Assembly (NCBI GenBank): GCA_016742125.1
Contig: JACVCM010000110.1
Location: 1 to 8,487, forward strand
DNA from: Sphingomonadaceae bacterium
Lineage (GTDB): Bacteria; Pseudomonadota; Alphaproteobacteria; Sphingomonadales; Sphingomonadaceae
Reading direction: 5' to 3'
Length of the DNA: 8,487 nt
Shown: piece by piece, positions 1-6,119 of the stretch
Layout: every line of letters begins with the position of its first letter
Numbering within the stretch: the stretch's first letter is position 1
Position numbers and translations under genes: made by a program
The notes under the pieces: model-generated
Databases searched by the model: none
What the model saw: the letters and a program-made list of their open reading frames with translations, nothing else
What the model was told of the DNA's origin: nothing

Positions 1-1
1 C

Positions 2-646
2 CTGCGGCAGGTAGCAGAAGGCGATGTGGTGACCGGACAATATGGCGACGGTGCGGTAAAGGGCGAGGCGGTCAAAAGTTACGACAGCGACTTGGGGAAG
101 CCGTCTGACACCGAAACCTTTGTTGCCATAAAGGCCTATGTCGATAATTGGCGCTGGCAGGGTGTGCCCTTCTTTCTTCGTACGGGCAAGCGCCTGCCCG
201 AACGACGAAGCGAGATTGTCATCCAATTCAAGCCGGTACCGCACAATGTGTTCCGGGATCGAGGTGGACGCCTTGATGCCAACACGCTCATTATTCGCCT
301 GCAACCGGAGGAATATGTCCGTCTTTTGGTCATGGCTAAAGAGCCGGGGCTGGACCGTGGTGGCGTAACTCTGCGCGAGGTACCGCTTGACCTCTCGTTA
401 ACGACCGCGTTTGCGGGATCGCGCCGTCGTATCGCTTATGAACGGCTGTTGCTCGACCTGATCGAGGGGGACCAGACTTTGTTCGTCCGCCGCGATGAGG
501 TCGAGGCGCAATGGAAATGGGTCGATGCAATCCGTGACCTATGGAAAACAACCGGATTGAAGCCGAGGAGTTACGGAGCCGGAAGCTGGGGACCGAATGC
601 GGCGATTGCGCTTGCGGAACGCGACGGAGTGAGTTGGCATGAGTAA
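2..646 (+). CDS. zwf: Glucose-6-phosphate 1-dehydrogenase, C-terminal part (5' end outside window)
   Basis: Oxidises glucose 6-phosphate to 6-phosphogluconolactone with NAD(P)+, in the cytoplasm; this is the entry step of the ED and pentose-phosphate routes. The frame is open from the left edge, and 214 residues are visible of a family length near 490. Recognisable C-terminal-domain blocks are ETFVAIKAYVDNWRWQGVPF, LRTGKRLP, IIRLQPEE, YERLLLDLIEGDQTLFVRRD, WKWVD and the GSWGP near the end; these align well with E. coli Zwf from about residue 280 to the C-terminus. A GTG at 26 is internal, not a start, because the homologous sequence continues upstream of it. The TAA stop lies inside edd (8-bp overlap), which suggests translational coupling. 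Cofactor preference cannot be judged because the N-terminal nucleotide-binding domain is not in the window. Confidence 0.97.
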   Translation: MRQVAEGDVVTGQYGDGAVKGEAVKSYDSDLGKPSDTETFVAIKAYVDNWRWQGVPFFLRTGKRLPERRSEIVIQFKPVPHNVFRDRGGRLDANTLIIRLQPEEYVRLLVMAKEPGLDRGGVTLREVPLDLSLTTAFAGSRRRIAYERLLLDLIEGDQTLFVRRDEVEAQWKWVDAIRDLWKTTGLKPRSYGAGSWGPNAAIALAERDGVSWHE

Positions 647-2462
647 GCTTCACGCCACGGTGGAAGCCATCACCGCAAGAATAATAGAGAAGTCGAAACC
701 AGGGCGTCAGGCTTATCTCGACCTGATTGCGCGGCAACGCGACACCGGACTTAATCGAACTGCACTCAGCTGTGGAAATCTGGCACACGGTTTTGCAGCA
801 AGCGGTGAGGATAAGCCCGTCATTCGCGGCGGCAAGGCAATGAATATCGGCATTGTGAGCGCCTATAACGACATGCTTTCCGCGCATCAGCCTTACGGGC
901 GTTACCCGGAGCAGATGAAAATCTTTGCCCGGGAGGTTGGGGCAACAGCGCAGGTTGCTGGAGCGACGCCAGCGATGTGCGATGGCGTCACGCAAGGGCA
1001 GGATTCAATGGAACTGTCGCTGTTCAGCCGCGACGTCATTGCCATGGCCACCGCTGTAGGGCTTAGTCACGGCATGTTCGAGAGCGTCGCCATGCTTGGC
1101 ATTTGCGACAAGATTGTGCCCGGCTTGTTGATCGGCGCTCTGCGTTTCGGGCATTTGCCGACGATCCTTGTGCCAGCAGGACCGATGCCTTCGGGTCTTG
1201 CCAATAAAGAAAAGCAGCGTGTGCGCCAGCTTTATGCTGAGGGCAAGGTCGGGCGGGCCGAATTGCTGGAGGCGGAGGCTGCGTCTTATCATGGGGCTGG
1301 GACCTGCACCTTTTACGGTACAGCGAATTCGAACCAGATGATGATGGAGGTCATGGGCCTTCACATTCCGGGCGCGGCCTTTATCAATCCGGGCACAAAA
1401 TTGCGGAGCGCACTAACGCGCGCTGCGGTACATCGTCTCGCCGAAATCGGCTGGGAAGGGGACGATTATCGTCCGCTTGGGCTGTGCGTTGATGAAAAAG
1501 CGATAGTTAACGCCTGTGTCGGCCTTCTTGCCACCGGCGGCTCGACCAATCATGCACTGCATATCCCGGCGATTGCGCGCGCAGCGGGGATCGCAATCGA
1601 CTGGGAAGACCTTGACCAGTTGTCCTCGGTTGTGCCGTTGATTGCGCGGGTCTATCCGAACGGTTCGGGCGATGTGAACCATTTTCATGCGGCGGGTGGC
1701 ATGGGCTTTACGATCCGCGAACTTCTCGACGCTGGGTTGCTCCACCGCGATATAATGACCGTGGCTGCTGACGACCTGACGGCCTATGGTCGGGAGCCCA
1801 TGCTTGAGGATGAAAAGCTGGTCTGGCATGATGCTCCCGCAGTTACCGCCGATGACACCATGCTGCGCCCACCGTCGCGTCCGTTCAGCCCCGATGGAGG
1901 GATGCGGCTCGTTACAGGCAATCTGGGCCGCGCCACGTTCAAGACCAGCGCGGTCGAACCAGCCCGCTGGACGATAGAGGCTCCGGTTCGCGTGTTTCAC
2001 GATCAGAACGACGCACTTGCAGCATTCAAGGCTGGCGAACTCAATCGCGATGTCATCGTAGTCATCCGTTTTCAGGGGCCGGCAGCCAACGGCATGCCTG
2101 AACTCCACAAGCTGACTCCGCCATTGGGCGTGTTGCAGGACAAAGGCTTCACAGTCGCACTGATTACTGACGGCCGCATGTCGGGCGCATCGGGCAAGGT
2201 GCCTGCTGCTATCCATCTCAGTCCGGAAGGCGCGCGAGGCGGTGCCATTGCGAAACTGCAGGACGGCGATGTTGTCCGTCTCTGTGCCAATATGGGTGCG
2301 CTTGATGTGTTGGTGGATGAACGGGAATGGGCGGCGCGCATCCCTGTGCAAATGCCACCTCCACATGTAGGGACGGGGAGGGAGCTTTTTGCCCTCATGC
2401 GCGCTACGGCCGACGACGCGGAAAAAGGGGGTTCGGCGATGCTGGCGGCGGCAGGGCTTTGA
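639..2462 (+). CDS. edd: Phosphogluconate dehydratase (6-phosphogluconate to KDPG)
   Basis: Dehydrates 6-phosphogluconate to 2-keto-3-deoxy-6-phosphogluconate, the first committed ED step. The 607 residues match the usual length of about 600. It belongs to the IlvD/Edd iron-sulfur dehydratases. Cysteines in the conserved cluster-binding contexts are visible: C114 in ATPAMCDGVTQGQ, C156 in GICDKIVPG and C223 in GTCTFYGTANSNQMMMEVMG. Other family blocks are VSAYNDMLSAHQPY (73-86), ATGGSTNH (298-305) and TDGRMSGASGK near 510-520. The TANSNQMMMEVMG block favours Edd over dihydroxyacid dehydratase IlvD, and the neighbours agree. The ATG at 639 is preceded by GGAG at 626-629, with 9 nt between. It overlaps zwf by 8 bp and the glk start by 1 bp. 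As an Fe-S enzyme it should be oxygen-sensitive (family knowledge). Confidence 0.97.
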   Translation: MSKLHATVEAITARIIEKSKPGRQAYLDLIARQRDTGLNRTALSCGNLAHGFAASGEDKPVIRGGKAMNIGIVSAYNDMLSAHQPYGRYPEQMKIFAREVGATAQVAGATPAMCDGVTQGQDSMELSLFSRDVIAMATAVGLSHGMFESVAMLGICDKIVPGLLIGALRFGHLPTILVPAGPMPSGLANKEKQRVRQLYAEGKVGRAELLEAEAASYHGAGTCTFYGTANSNQMMMEVMGLHIPGAAFINPGTKLRSALTRAAVHRLAEIGWEGDDYRPLGLCVDEKAIVNACVGLLATGGSTNHALHIPAIARAAGIAIDWEDLDQLSSVVPLIARVYPNGSGDVNHFHAAGGMGFTIRELLDAGLLHRDIMTVAADDLTAYGREPMLEDEKLVWHDAPAVTADDTMLRPPSRPFSPDGGMRLVTGNLGRATFKTSAVEPARWTIEAPVRVFHDQNDALAAFKAGELNRDVIVVIRFQGPAANGMPELHKLTPPLGVLQDKGFTVALITDGRMSGASGKVPAAIHLSPEGARGGAIAKLQDGDVVRLCANMGALDVLVDEREWAARIPVQMPPPHVGTGRELFALMRATADDAEKGGSAMLAAAGL

Positions 2463-3433
2463 TGCAGATCGTTTCGGTCGATATTGGTGGCACCCATGCC
2501 CGCTTCGCCTTGGCGGAAGTCGAGGATGGGCGGGTGGTCGATCTGGGAGAGACCGTTACGCTGAAAACAGCCGAACATGCCAGTTTCCAGACGGCGTGGG
2601 AGGATTTTGGCCGAATAACGGGAAAGCCGCTCCCGCGGGCGACCGCGATAGCCATTGCGGGCCCCGTCGACGCCGATGTGATCAAGCTTACAAATAACCC
2701 GTGGATCATTCGCCGTTCGCTCGTGTACGAAAAGCTGGGCGTAGACAGCTTTGTCATCGTCAATGATTTTGGTGCCGTTGGCCACGCAGTGGCACAGGCA
2801 GGCTCGGAACATTTCCTCCACCTTACAGGTCCAGAGCAGCCGCTCGCCGACGATGGAACGATCAGCATTATCGGTCCGGGTACCGGACTTGGCGTGGCAC
2901 ATGTTTGGCGAAGACCGGGTGGTTACCACGTCCAGGCAACGGAGGGAGGGCATATCGACTTTGCGCCGCTGGACAGCATCGAAGACGCTCTGCTTGAACG
3001 GTTGCGCAAGCGATATCGTCGCGTGTCGGTCGAGCGTGTCGTGTCGGGTCCCGGTCTTGTCGAAATATATGAAGCACTAGCTTCTATCGAAGGCCGTGCG
3101 GTTCAGCAGCTTGATGACAAGATGTTATGGCAACTAGGCATGTCCGGAGAGGACAGTCTCGCTGCCGCTGCCGTCGATCGCTTCTGCCTGTCGCTCGGTA
3201 GCGTGGCAGGCGATATCACACTCGCACAGGGCGGCTTTGGCGGGGTTGTGATAGCCGGCGGACTTGGCCTGCGGATCAAGGACATTTTGGTGCGCTCGGG
3301 TTTTGCCGAGCGCTTCCGCGCCAAGGGCCGGTTTGAATCGCTCATGGCAGGCATTCCGGTCAAGCTAATCACTCACCCGCAGCCCGGCCTGTTTGGTGCC
3401 GCCGCCGCCTATGCGCAGGAGTATGCCAAGTGA
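2462..3433 (+). CDS. glk: Glucokinase
   Basis: ATP-dependent phosphorylation of free glucose to glucose 6-phosphate in the cytosol, supplying Zwf. It has 323 residues, as usual for the proteobacterial Glk family (not the ROK type). Visible motifs are the phosphate-binding DIGGTHARF (7-15), LTNNPW (76-81), VNDFGAV with the catalytic-base position D102, GPGTGLGV (138-145), EGGHIDFAP (E161 and H164, sugar binding), ERVVSGPGLV (E191) and IAGGLGLRIKD (264-274). These align with E. coli Glk D100, E157, H160 and E187. The frame is open further upstream to 2327, but the ATG at 2462 gives the canonical N-terminus directly before DIGGT. It forms a TGATG stop/start overlap with edd, and AGGG lies at 2453-2456. 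Presence of glk in the operon implies that glucose enters unphosphorylated rather than through a PTS (inference). Confidence 0.96.
   Translation: MQIVSVDIGGTHARFALAEVEDGRVVDLGETVTLKTAEHASFQTAWEDFGRITGKPLPRATAIAIAGPVDADVIKLTNNPWIIRRSLVYEKLGVDSFVIVNDFGAVGHAVAQAGSEHFLHLTGPEQPLADDGTISIIGPGTGLGVAHVWRRPGGYHVQATEGGHIDFAPLDSIEDALLERLRKRYRRVSVERVVSGPGLVEIYEALASIEGRAVQQLDDKMLWQLGMSGEDSLAAAAVDRFCLSLGSVAGDITLAQGGFGGVVIAGGLGLRIKDILVRSGFAERFRAKGRFESLMAGIPVKLITHPQPGLFGAAAAYAQEYAK
3417..3421 (+). promoter_or_regulatory. Ribosome binding site that fixes the GTG start of eda
   Basis: AGGAG lies inside the 3' end of glk, 8 nt before the GTG at 3430. The next possible start, ATG at 3451, has no comparable site at normal spacing. 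This supports the GTG, which overlaps the glk stop as GTGA. Confidence 0.7.
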
Positions 3434-4044
3434 AACCCGTGGAAACTGTGATGCGTACCGCGCCAGTCATTCCCGTGCTGGTGGTAGAGGATGTGGCTTA
3501 TGCGCGTCCGATTGCCGAGGCACTGGTTGCGGGCGGCTTGCCGGTGCTGGAGGTCACATTGCGGACGGCGGTAGCGCTCGACGCTATCGCGGAAATGAAA
3601 AAGGTGGACGGGGCTATTGTGGGGGCCGGTACCGTTGTCGATATCGCCGGGCTGGAATCAGCGATTGCGGCGGGCGCCGAGTTCATCGTGTCACCCGGGT
3701 TGACCGACACGCTGGGCCGCGCAGTGGTGGGGAAGGGCATTTCCTTTCTGCCGGGTGTCGCCAATGCAGGCGATATCATGCGGGGACTCGATCTCGGTCT
3801 CAGCCATTTCAAGTTCTTTCCTGCGGAGGCCAATGGCGGACTTTCGGCGCTGAAATCCCTGATCGGTCCCTTCGGCCAGTGCAAATTCTGCCCTACGGGG
3901 GGCATCAAACAGGAGACAGCAGGGGACTGGCTGGCGGTTCCGGAGATTTTATGTGTTGGCGGAAGCTGGCTTGTTGGTAAAGGAGCGCCAGACCTTGCGG
4001 CGATAGAGGCTGCCGCCCGCGCCGCCGCAGCGCTAAAGACATAA
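3430..4044 (+). CDS. eda: 2-dehydro-3-deoxyphosphogluconate (KDPG) aldolase
   Basis: Class I aldolase that cleaves KDPG to pyruvate and glyceraldehyde 3-phosphate, the last ED step. The 204 residues are typical for the trimeric KDPG/KHG aldolase family. The active-site lysine is K128 in SHFKFFPAE, which forms the Schiff base. E41 and R45 in LEVTLRT correspond to E. coli E45 and R49, and the phosphate-side loop GGIK is at 157-160. The start is GTG, overlapping the glk stop by 4 bp with a good AGGAG. An ATG at 3451 would shorten the protein by 7 residues. The loop after LPGV reads ANAGDIM where many homologues have a T/S-rich ATASE-like sequence; whether this is lineage-typical or an oddity cannot be settled here. 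The family can also cleave 4-hydroxy-2-oxoglutarate, but the operon points to KDPG. Confidence 0.95.
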   Translation: MKPVETVMRTAPVIPVLVVEDVAYARPIAEALVAGGLPVLEVTLRTAVALDAIAEMKKVDGAIVGAGTVVDIAGLESAIAAGAEFIVSPGLTDTLGRAVVGKGISFLPGVANAGDIMRGLDLGLSHFKFFPAEANGGLSALKSLIGPFGQCKFCPTGGIKQETAGDWLAVPEILCVGGSWLVGKGAPDLAAIEAAARAAAALKT

Positions 4045-4054
4045 CGGAGCAAGC

Positions 4055-4762
4055 ATGGCCGAAGAAATTGAATGGTGGGAATTTGACGATGCAGATGATC
4101 TCATCGATGCGGTTGTCGGTGACGTAAGCTTTGTTATCGAAAGCGCACTCGATGCGAGGGGTCAAGCGTTGGTTGCCTTTCCCGGCGGTGGGACTCCTAA
4201 ACCAATTCTCGAAAAGCTCGCGCAGGCCAATCTGCGCTGGAAGAATGTGACCATTATACCGACCGACGACCGGCTCGTACCGGTGGACAATCCCCTGTCC
4301 AATGTCGCGATGATTGCCAAGATTTTTATCCCCAAAGGGGCGCGCGTGTTACCGATCACCAGCGACGCCGCCGATCACAAGCTGGCTGGCAACGCGGCGA
4401 ATGCACGGTTGTCGGATTTGCACTGGCCCCCCGATCTGGTCTGGCTGGGAATGGGTGCCGATGGCCATACTGCATCGATTTTCCCGGGGCCGGACCTCGA
4501 TGATGCACTCAATAGCGGCAAGGATGTGCGCGCGGTGGGCGTGGCGCCCGATCCCATGCCGCCCGAAGCCCCCGTCAACCGCGTGACCTTGACCGCCGCC
4601 GCCATCGCTGCCGCGCGCGTCACGATGCTCGTCATCTCCGGCGCGAAGAAGCGCGAAGTGTTGGAAAAAGCAATCGAGCAGGGCGCGAAATCTGATTATC
4701 CGGTCGGGCGCGTGCTCGACAAGGTTACCGTCCCTGTCGATATTTACTGCCTCGATGACTGA
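4055..4762 (+). CDS. pgl: 6-phosphogluconolactonase (DevB/Pgl type)
   Basis: Hydrolyses 6-phosphogluconolactone made by Zwf to 6-phosphogluconate for Edd; cytoplasmic. It has 235 residues, normal for the family. Motifs are VAFPGGGTPKPILEKL (40-55, phosphate loop), IIPTDDR (67-73, family usually TDER), LGMGADGHTASIFPG (131-145, with H138 in the conserved GxDGHxAS active-site block) and RVTLT (176-180). The ATG at 4055 has GGAG at 4046-4049 with a 5-nt spacer. It is the only gene in the operon with a real gap (10 nt) and its own free-standing ribosome binding site. The TGA stop abuts the stop of the convergent PilZ gene. The glucosamine-6-phosphate deaminase superfamily is related, but length, motifs and operon favour Pgl. 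Confidence 0.95.
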   Translation: MAEEIEWWEFDDADDLIDAVVGDVSFVIESALDARGQALVAFPGGGTPKPILEKLAQANLRWKNVTIIPTDDRLVPVDNPLSNVAMIAKIFIPKGARVLPITSDAADHKLAGNAANARLSDLHWPPDLVWLGMGADGHTASIFPGPDLDDALNSGKDVRAVGVAPDPMPPEAPVNRVTLTAAAIAAARVTMLVISGAKKREVLEKAIEQGAKSDYPVGRVLDKVTVPVDIYCLDD

Positions 4763-5149
4763 TCAGAGACGACGCAGCTTGCTGGGAGCCGCCGGGTTGT
4801 TGAGCTTTTTCAGATAAGGCGGAATTTCCAGTTCGACCGTGCCGACCGGCTTGCGGGCATCTTTTGGATTGATTGGGTGGTCGAACGCAATTCCCAGGCG
4901 GCCTTCGGTCACCCATGCGACATGTCCGCTGATCCAGCCAATGCTGCGCAGGTTGATCTCGACCGGCTCGCCCCGCACAACGCGCACCGGCACCTCTGCC
5001 ATCAAGCCGCCTGCCGACAGGTTGCGTATTCGCACTTCGCGTTCCTCGCCCGCATTGGGAAAGCGCAATACGGCTTTCAGTAGTAAGCTGTCACGGTCCA
5101 TGCCCCGCTTTGCTGCCACCTGACCATCGGTTTTCAAAGGATCGTTCAT
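4763..5149 (-). CDS. PilZ-domain protein, candidate c-di-GMP receptor
   Basis: Small 128-residue protein made almost entirely of one PilZ domain. The two nucleotide-binding elements are both present: RGMDR (R15 and R19, the RxxxR motif) and NLSAGG (N43, S45, G48, the [D/N]xSxxG motif). A beta-rich stretch follows (VEINLRSIGWISGHVAWVTE, then GRLGIAFD near 84-91) and a basic C-terminal tail. By family knowledge, such single-domain proteins bind cyclic di-GMP and act on motility, exopolysaccharide or transcription; the target is not visible here. ATG at 5149, with a modest GTGAG on the minus strand (5156-5160) 6 nt upstream. It lies 142 bp downstream of dksA on the same strand, so they could be cotranscribed. 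It has no spacer from pgl on the other side. Confidence 0.88.
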   Translation of the reverse strand: MNDPLKTDGQVAAKRGMDRDSLLLKAVLRFPNAGEEREVRIRNLSAGGLMAEVPVRVVRGEPVEINLRSIGWISGHVAWVTEGRLGIAFDHPINPKDARKPVGTVELEIPPYLKKLNNPAAPSKLRRL

Positions 5150-5257
5150 ATCATGCTCACGAGGGATTGAGTTGCCGTCATCCTACGCGAGGTTACTGCC
5201 AGTTAAGTGTAGCCAAAAGGTTAATGCGCCGCTCTTGGACGAGCTTTTTCTCCGGAG

Positions 5258-5280
5258 GGGTTAACCATCTCGGTCAACCC
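5258..5280 (-). other. Hairpin just downstream of dksA, possible weak terminator or attenuator
   Basis: On the minus strand GGGTTGACC, a GAGAT loop and GGTTAACCC form a 9-bp stem with one G-U wobble, starting 11 nt after the dksA stop. No U-run follows (the next bases are CTCCGGAG, then AAAAAG), so it is not a standard intrinsic terminator. It may stabilise the dksA 3' end or reduce read-through into the PilZ gene. The remaining 5150-5291 spacer shows no convincing promoter for the PilZ gene. Confidence 0.4.
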
Positions 5281-5291
5281 GTTGAGGGCAA

Positions 5292-5756
5292 TCAGTCGTC
5301 GCGCGAAACACGCTCCTGCCGTTCGTGCCGTTCCTGGGCCTCAAGCGTCATAGTCGCGATCGGCCGAGCGCGCAGACGGGCAAGCGAAATCGGCTCTCCG
5401 GTCACCTGACAATAGCCATATTCGCCCTCTTTAATACGGCGGAGCGCGGCGTCTATCTTGGCAATCAGCTTGCGTTGCCGGTCGCGGGTGCGCAATTCTA
5501 TGCCCCAGTCGGTTTCGCTGGAAGCCCGGTCGTTGAGGTCCGGTTCGCGGATCGGCCCATCCTGGAGCTGGTTGAGCGTACCTTGTGCCTCAGCCAGAAT
5601 GCTTTGCTTCCAGTCATGCAACTGCTTTTCAAAAAAGCGAAGCTGTTTGTCATTCATGAAAGGCTCATCATCCGACGGGATGTAGGACGGATCCAAATCA
5701 AAATCTATATCACTGATTTCATTTGAATTCTCTTGAGGCTTGGCGCTGGCGCCCAT
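5292..5756 (-). CDS. dksA: DksA-type RNA polymerase-binding transcription factor
   Basis: Binds the RNA polymerase secondary channel and, with ppGpp, retunes rRNA and stress or amino-acid promoters. The 154 residues align over the full length with E. coli DksA (151). An acidic N-terminal segment (14-32) leads to MNDKQLRFFEKQLHDWKQ (34-51, first coiled-coil helix). The coiled-coil tip DLNDRA keeps D73, D76 and A78 (E. coli D71, D74 and A76). Then come ELRTRDRQRKLIAKID (second helix) and the globular part YGYCQVTGEPI...ARPIAT. Only one of the four zinc cysteines remains (C116). The other three positions are T119, T137 and A140. Single-cysteine DksA proteins are known in other alphaproteobacteria, so this is probably functional. 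The minus-strand AGAGGTGGAG (5765-5774) is a strong ribosome binding site 8 nt before the ATG at 5756. M34 is a poorer start. It is divergent from the serine-rich gene and followed by the PilZ gene. Confidence 0.93.
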   Translation of the reverse strand: MGASAKPQENSNEISDIDFDLDPSYIPSDDEPFMNDKQLRFFEKQLHDWKQSILAEAQGTLNQLQDGPIREPDLNDRASSETDWGIELRTRDRQRKLIAKIDAALRRIKEGEYGYCQVTGEPISLARLRARPIATMTLEAQERHERQERVSRDD

Positions 5757-5824
5757 TATGAAATCTCCACCTCTTGCGGCAGGGGATCCCCCCTGAATCC
5801 ACAGTCAACCTTCTCTTGGGCGGC

Positions 5825-5853
5825 GCTATAGACTCGGGGTAATAGGGGCACAA
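5825..5853 (-). promoter_or_regulatory. Candidate promoter of dksA
   Basis: Read on the minus strand, TTGTGC (5848-5853) and TATAGC (5825-5830) are separated by 17 bp. Each keeps the best-conserved half of the -35 and -10 consensus. Transcription would begin near 5818, giving a leader of about 60 nt with the strong ribosome binding site. This is a pattern match only. Confidence 0.35.
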
Positions 5854-5934
5854 GCAGCAAATTATGTTGGCCACGCCAAGACGGGTAAAAGCTGTGGAAA
5901 TGGGATCACTGGGTAAACAGACCGCCTCCAAACA

Positions 5935-5966
5935 GTTCCATTTCGGAACGCTTTGACCATCGTTCC
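5935..5966. repeat. Three-arm inverted repeat GTTCC / GGAACG / CGTTCC, candidate operator
   Basis: GTTCC (5935-5939), five bases, then GGAAC (5945-5949) is a perfect inverted repeat. The middle arm extended to GGAACG (5945-5950) is also the perfect inverse of CGTTCC (5961-5966), 10 bp on. The middle arm can therefore pair either way, or the three arms can be read as alternating half-sites for a dimeric regulator. The right spacer contains TTGACC, a candidate -35 element of the serine-rich gene. Confidence 0.5.
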
Positions 5967-5981
5967 ACCGAAATCTGAAAT
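5953..5981 (+). promoter_or_regulatory. Candidate promoter of the serine-rich protein gene
   Basis: TTGACC (5953-5958) and TGAAAT (5976-5981) have a 17-bp spacer and resemble -35 and -10 boxes (5/6 and 4/6 matches). It would give a long leader of about 130 nt containing the 6008-6030 and 6086-6113 inverted repeats. A TATAAA at 5999-6004 is an alternative -10 without an obvious -35. Confidence 0.35.
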
Positions 5982-6007
5982 TTTTCCGAAACAGGACATA
6001 TAAAGAA

Positions 6008-6030
6008 GGTTAATCTGTTTGAGCTTAACC
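6008..6030. repeat. Inverted repeat GGTTAA-N11-TTAACC
   Basis: Perfect 6-bp arms at 6008-6013 and 6025-6030 with an 11-bp centre, about one helical turn and a half between arm midpoints. It could be a regulator site or a weak RNA stem in the leader of the serine-rich gene. The arms resemble CtrA half-sites, but the spacing is not the CtrA arrangement. Confidence 0.4.
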
Positions 6031-6085
6031 ACTTGTTCTGCGTTTCTGATCCCATCGGGAAGCGAGGGACATAACCTGTTGGTCA

Positions 6086-6113
6086 GACCTTCGTTTCGAC
6101 ACTGAAGAAGGTC
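6086..6113 (+). promoter_or_regulatory. Leader hairpin overlapping the Shine-Dalgarno of the serine-rich gene
   Basis: GACCTTC (6086-6092) is the exact inverse of GAAGGTC (6107-6113), with a 14-nt loop. The right arm contains AAGG of the ribosome binding site AAGAAGG (6105-6111), which sits 8 nt before the ATG at 6120. Folding would hide the site. A competing GGTC/GACC pairing (6081-6084 with 6086-6089) would free it. Pairing is seen in the sequence; a regulatory role is inference. Confidence 0.4.
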
Positions 6114-6119
6114 GAGATT

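Larger units (their letters stand above)
5757..6119. other. Divergent intergenic region (363 bp) between dksA and the serine-rich gene
   Basis: No convincing coding sequence on either strand; short open frames here lack family features and start signals. It is visibly more AT-rich than its neighbours, particularly around 5940-6040. It holds the candidate dksA promoter on the left, a candidate promoter for the right-hand gene, and three inverted repeats (5935-5966, 6008-6030, 6086-6113), listed separately. A perfect GGGGATCCCC palindrome is at 5782-5791, and a small TCCC/GGGA inverted repeat at 6050-6060. Confidence 0.75.

Noticed and set aside
336..995. Minus-strand open frame spanning the zwf/edd junction
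   Set aside because: Both plus-strand genes are clear by homology here, and the antisense product is Arg-rich without motifs.
1413..2366. 317-residue minus-strand open frame inside edd
   Set aside because: edd is unambiguous over the whole stretch, and the antisense translation has no recognisable domain; long antisense frames are common in GC-rich DNA.
2327..2461. N-terminal extension of glucokinase
   Set aside because: The extension lies within edd and resembles no Glk. The ATG at 2462 gives the canonical start directly before DIGGT.
3393..3980. Second plus-strand open frame overlapping eda
   Set aside because: Arg/Gly-rich frame-shadow of eda; the eda frame carries the Schiff-base lysine and the other active-site residues.
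5235..5250. Plus-strand terminator (GCTC/GAGC stem followed by T5)
   Set aside because: Only a 4-bp stem, inside an interval where both neighbouring genes are on the minus strand.
5935..5966. General-stress (EcfG-type) sigma factor promoter from GGAAC and CGTT
   Set aside because: The distance between GGAAC and CGTT is 11 bp on either strand, whereas that class needs about 16-17. Inverted-repeat symmetry explains the pattern better.
6008..6030. CtrA site from the two TTAA elements
   Set aside because: The usual arrangement is TTAA-N7-TTAA in direct orientation. Here the arms are GGTTAA and TTAACC, inverted, with 11 bp between.
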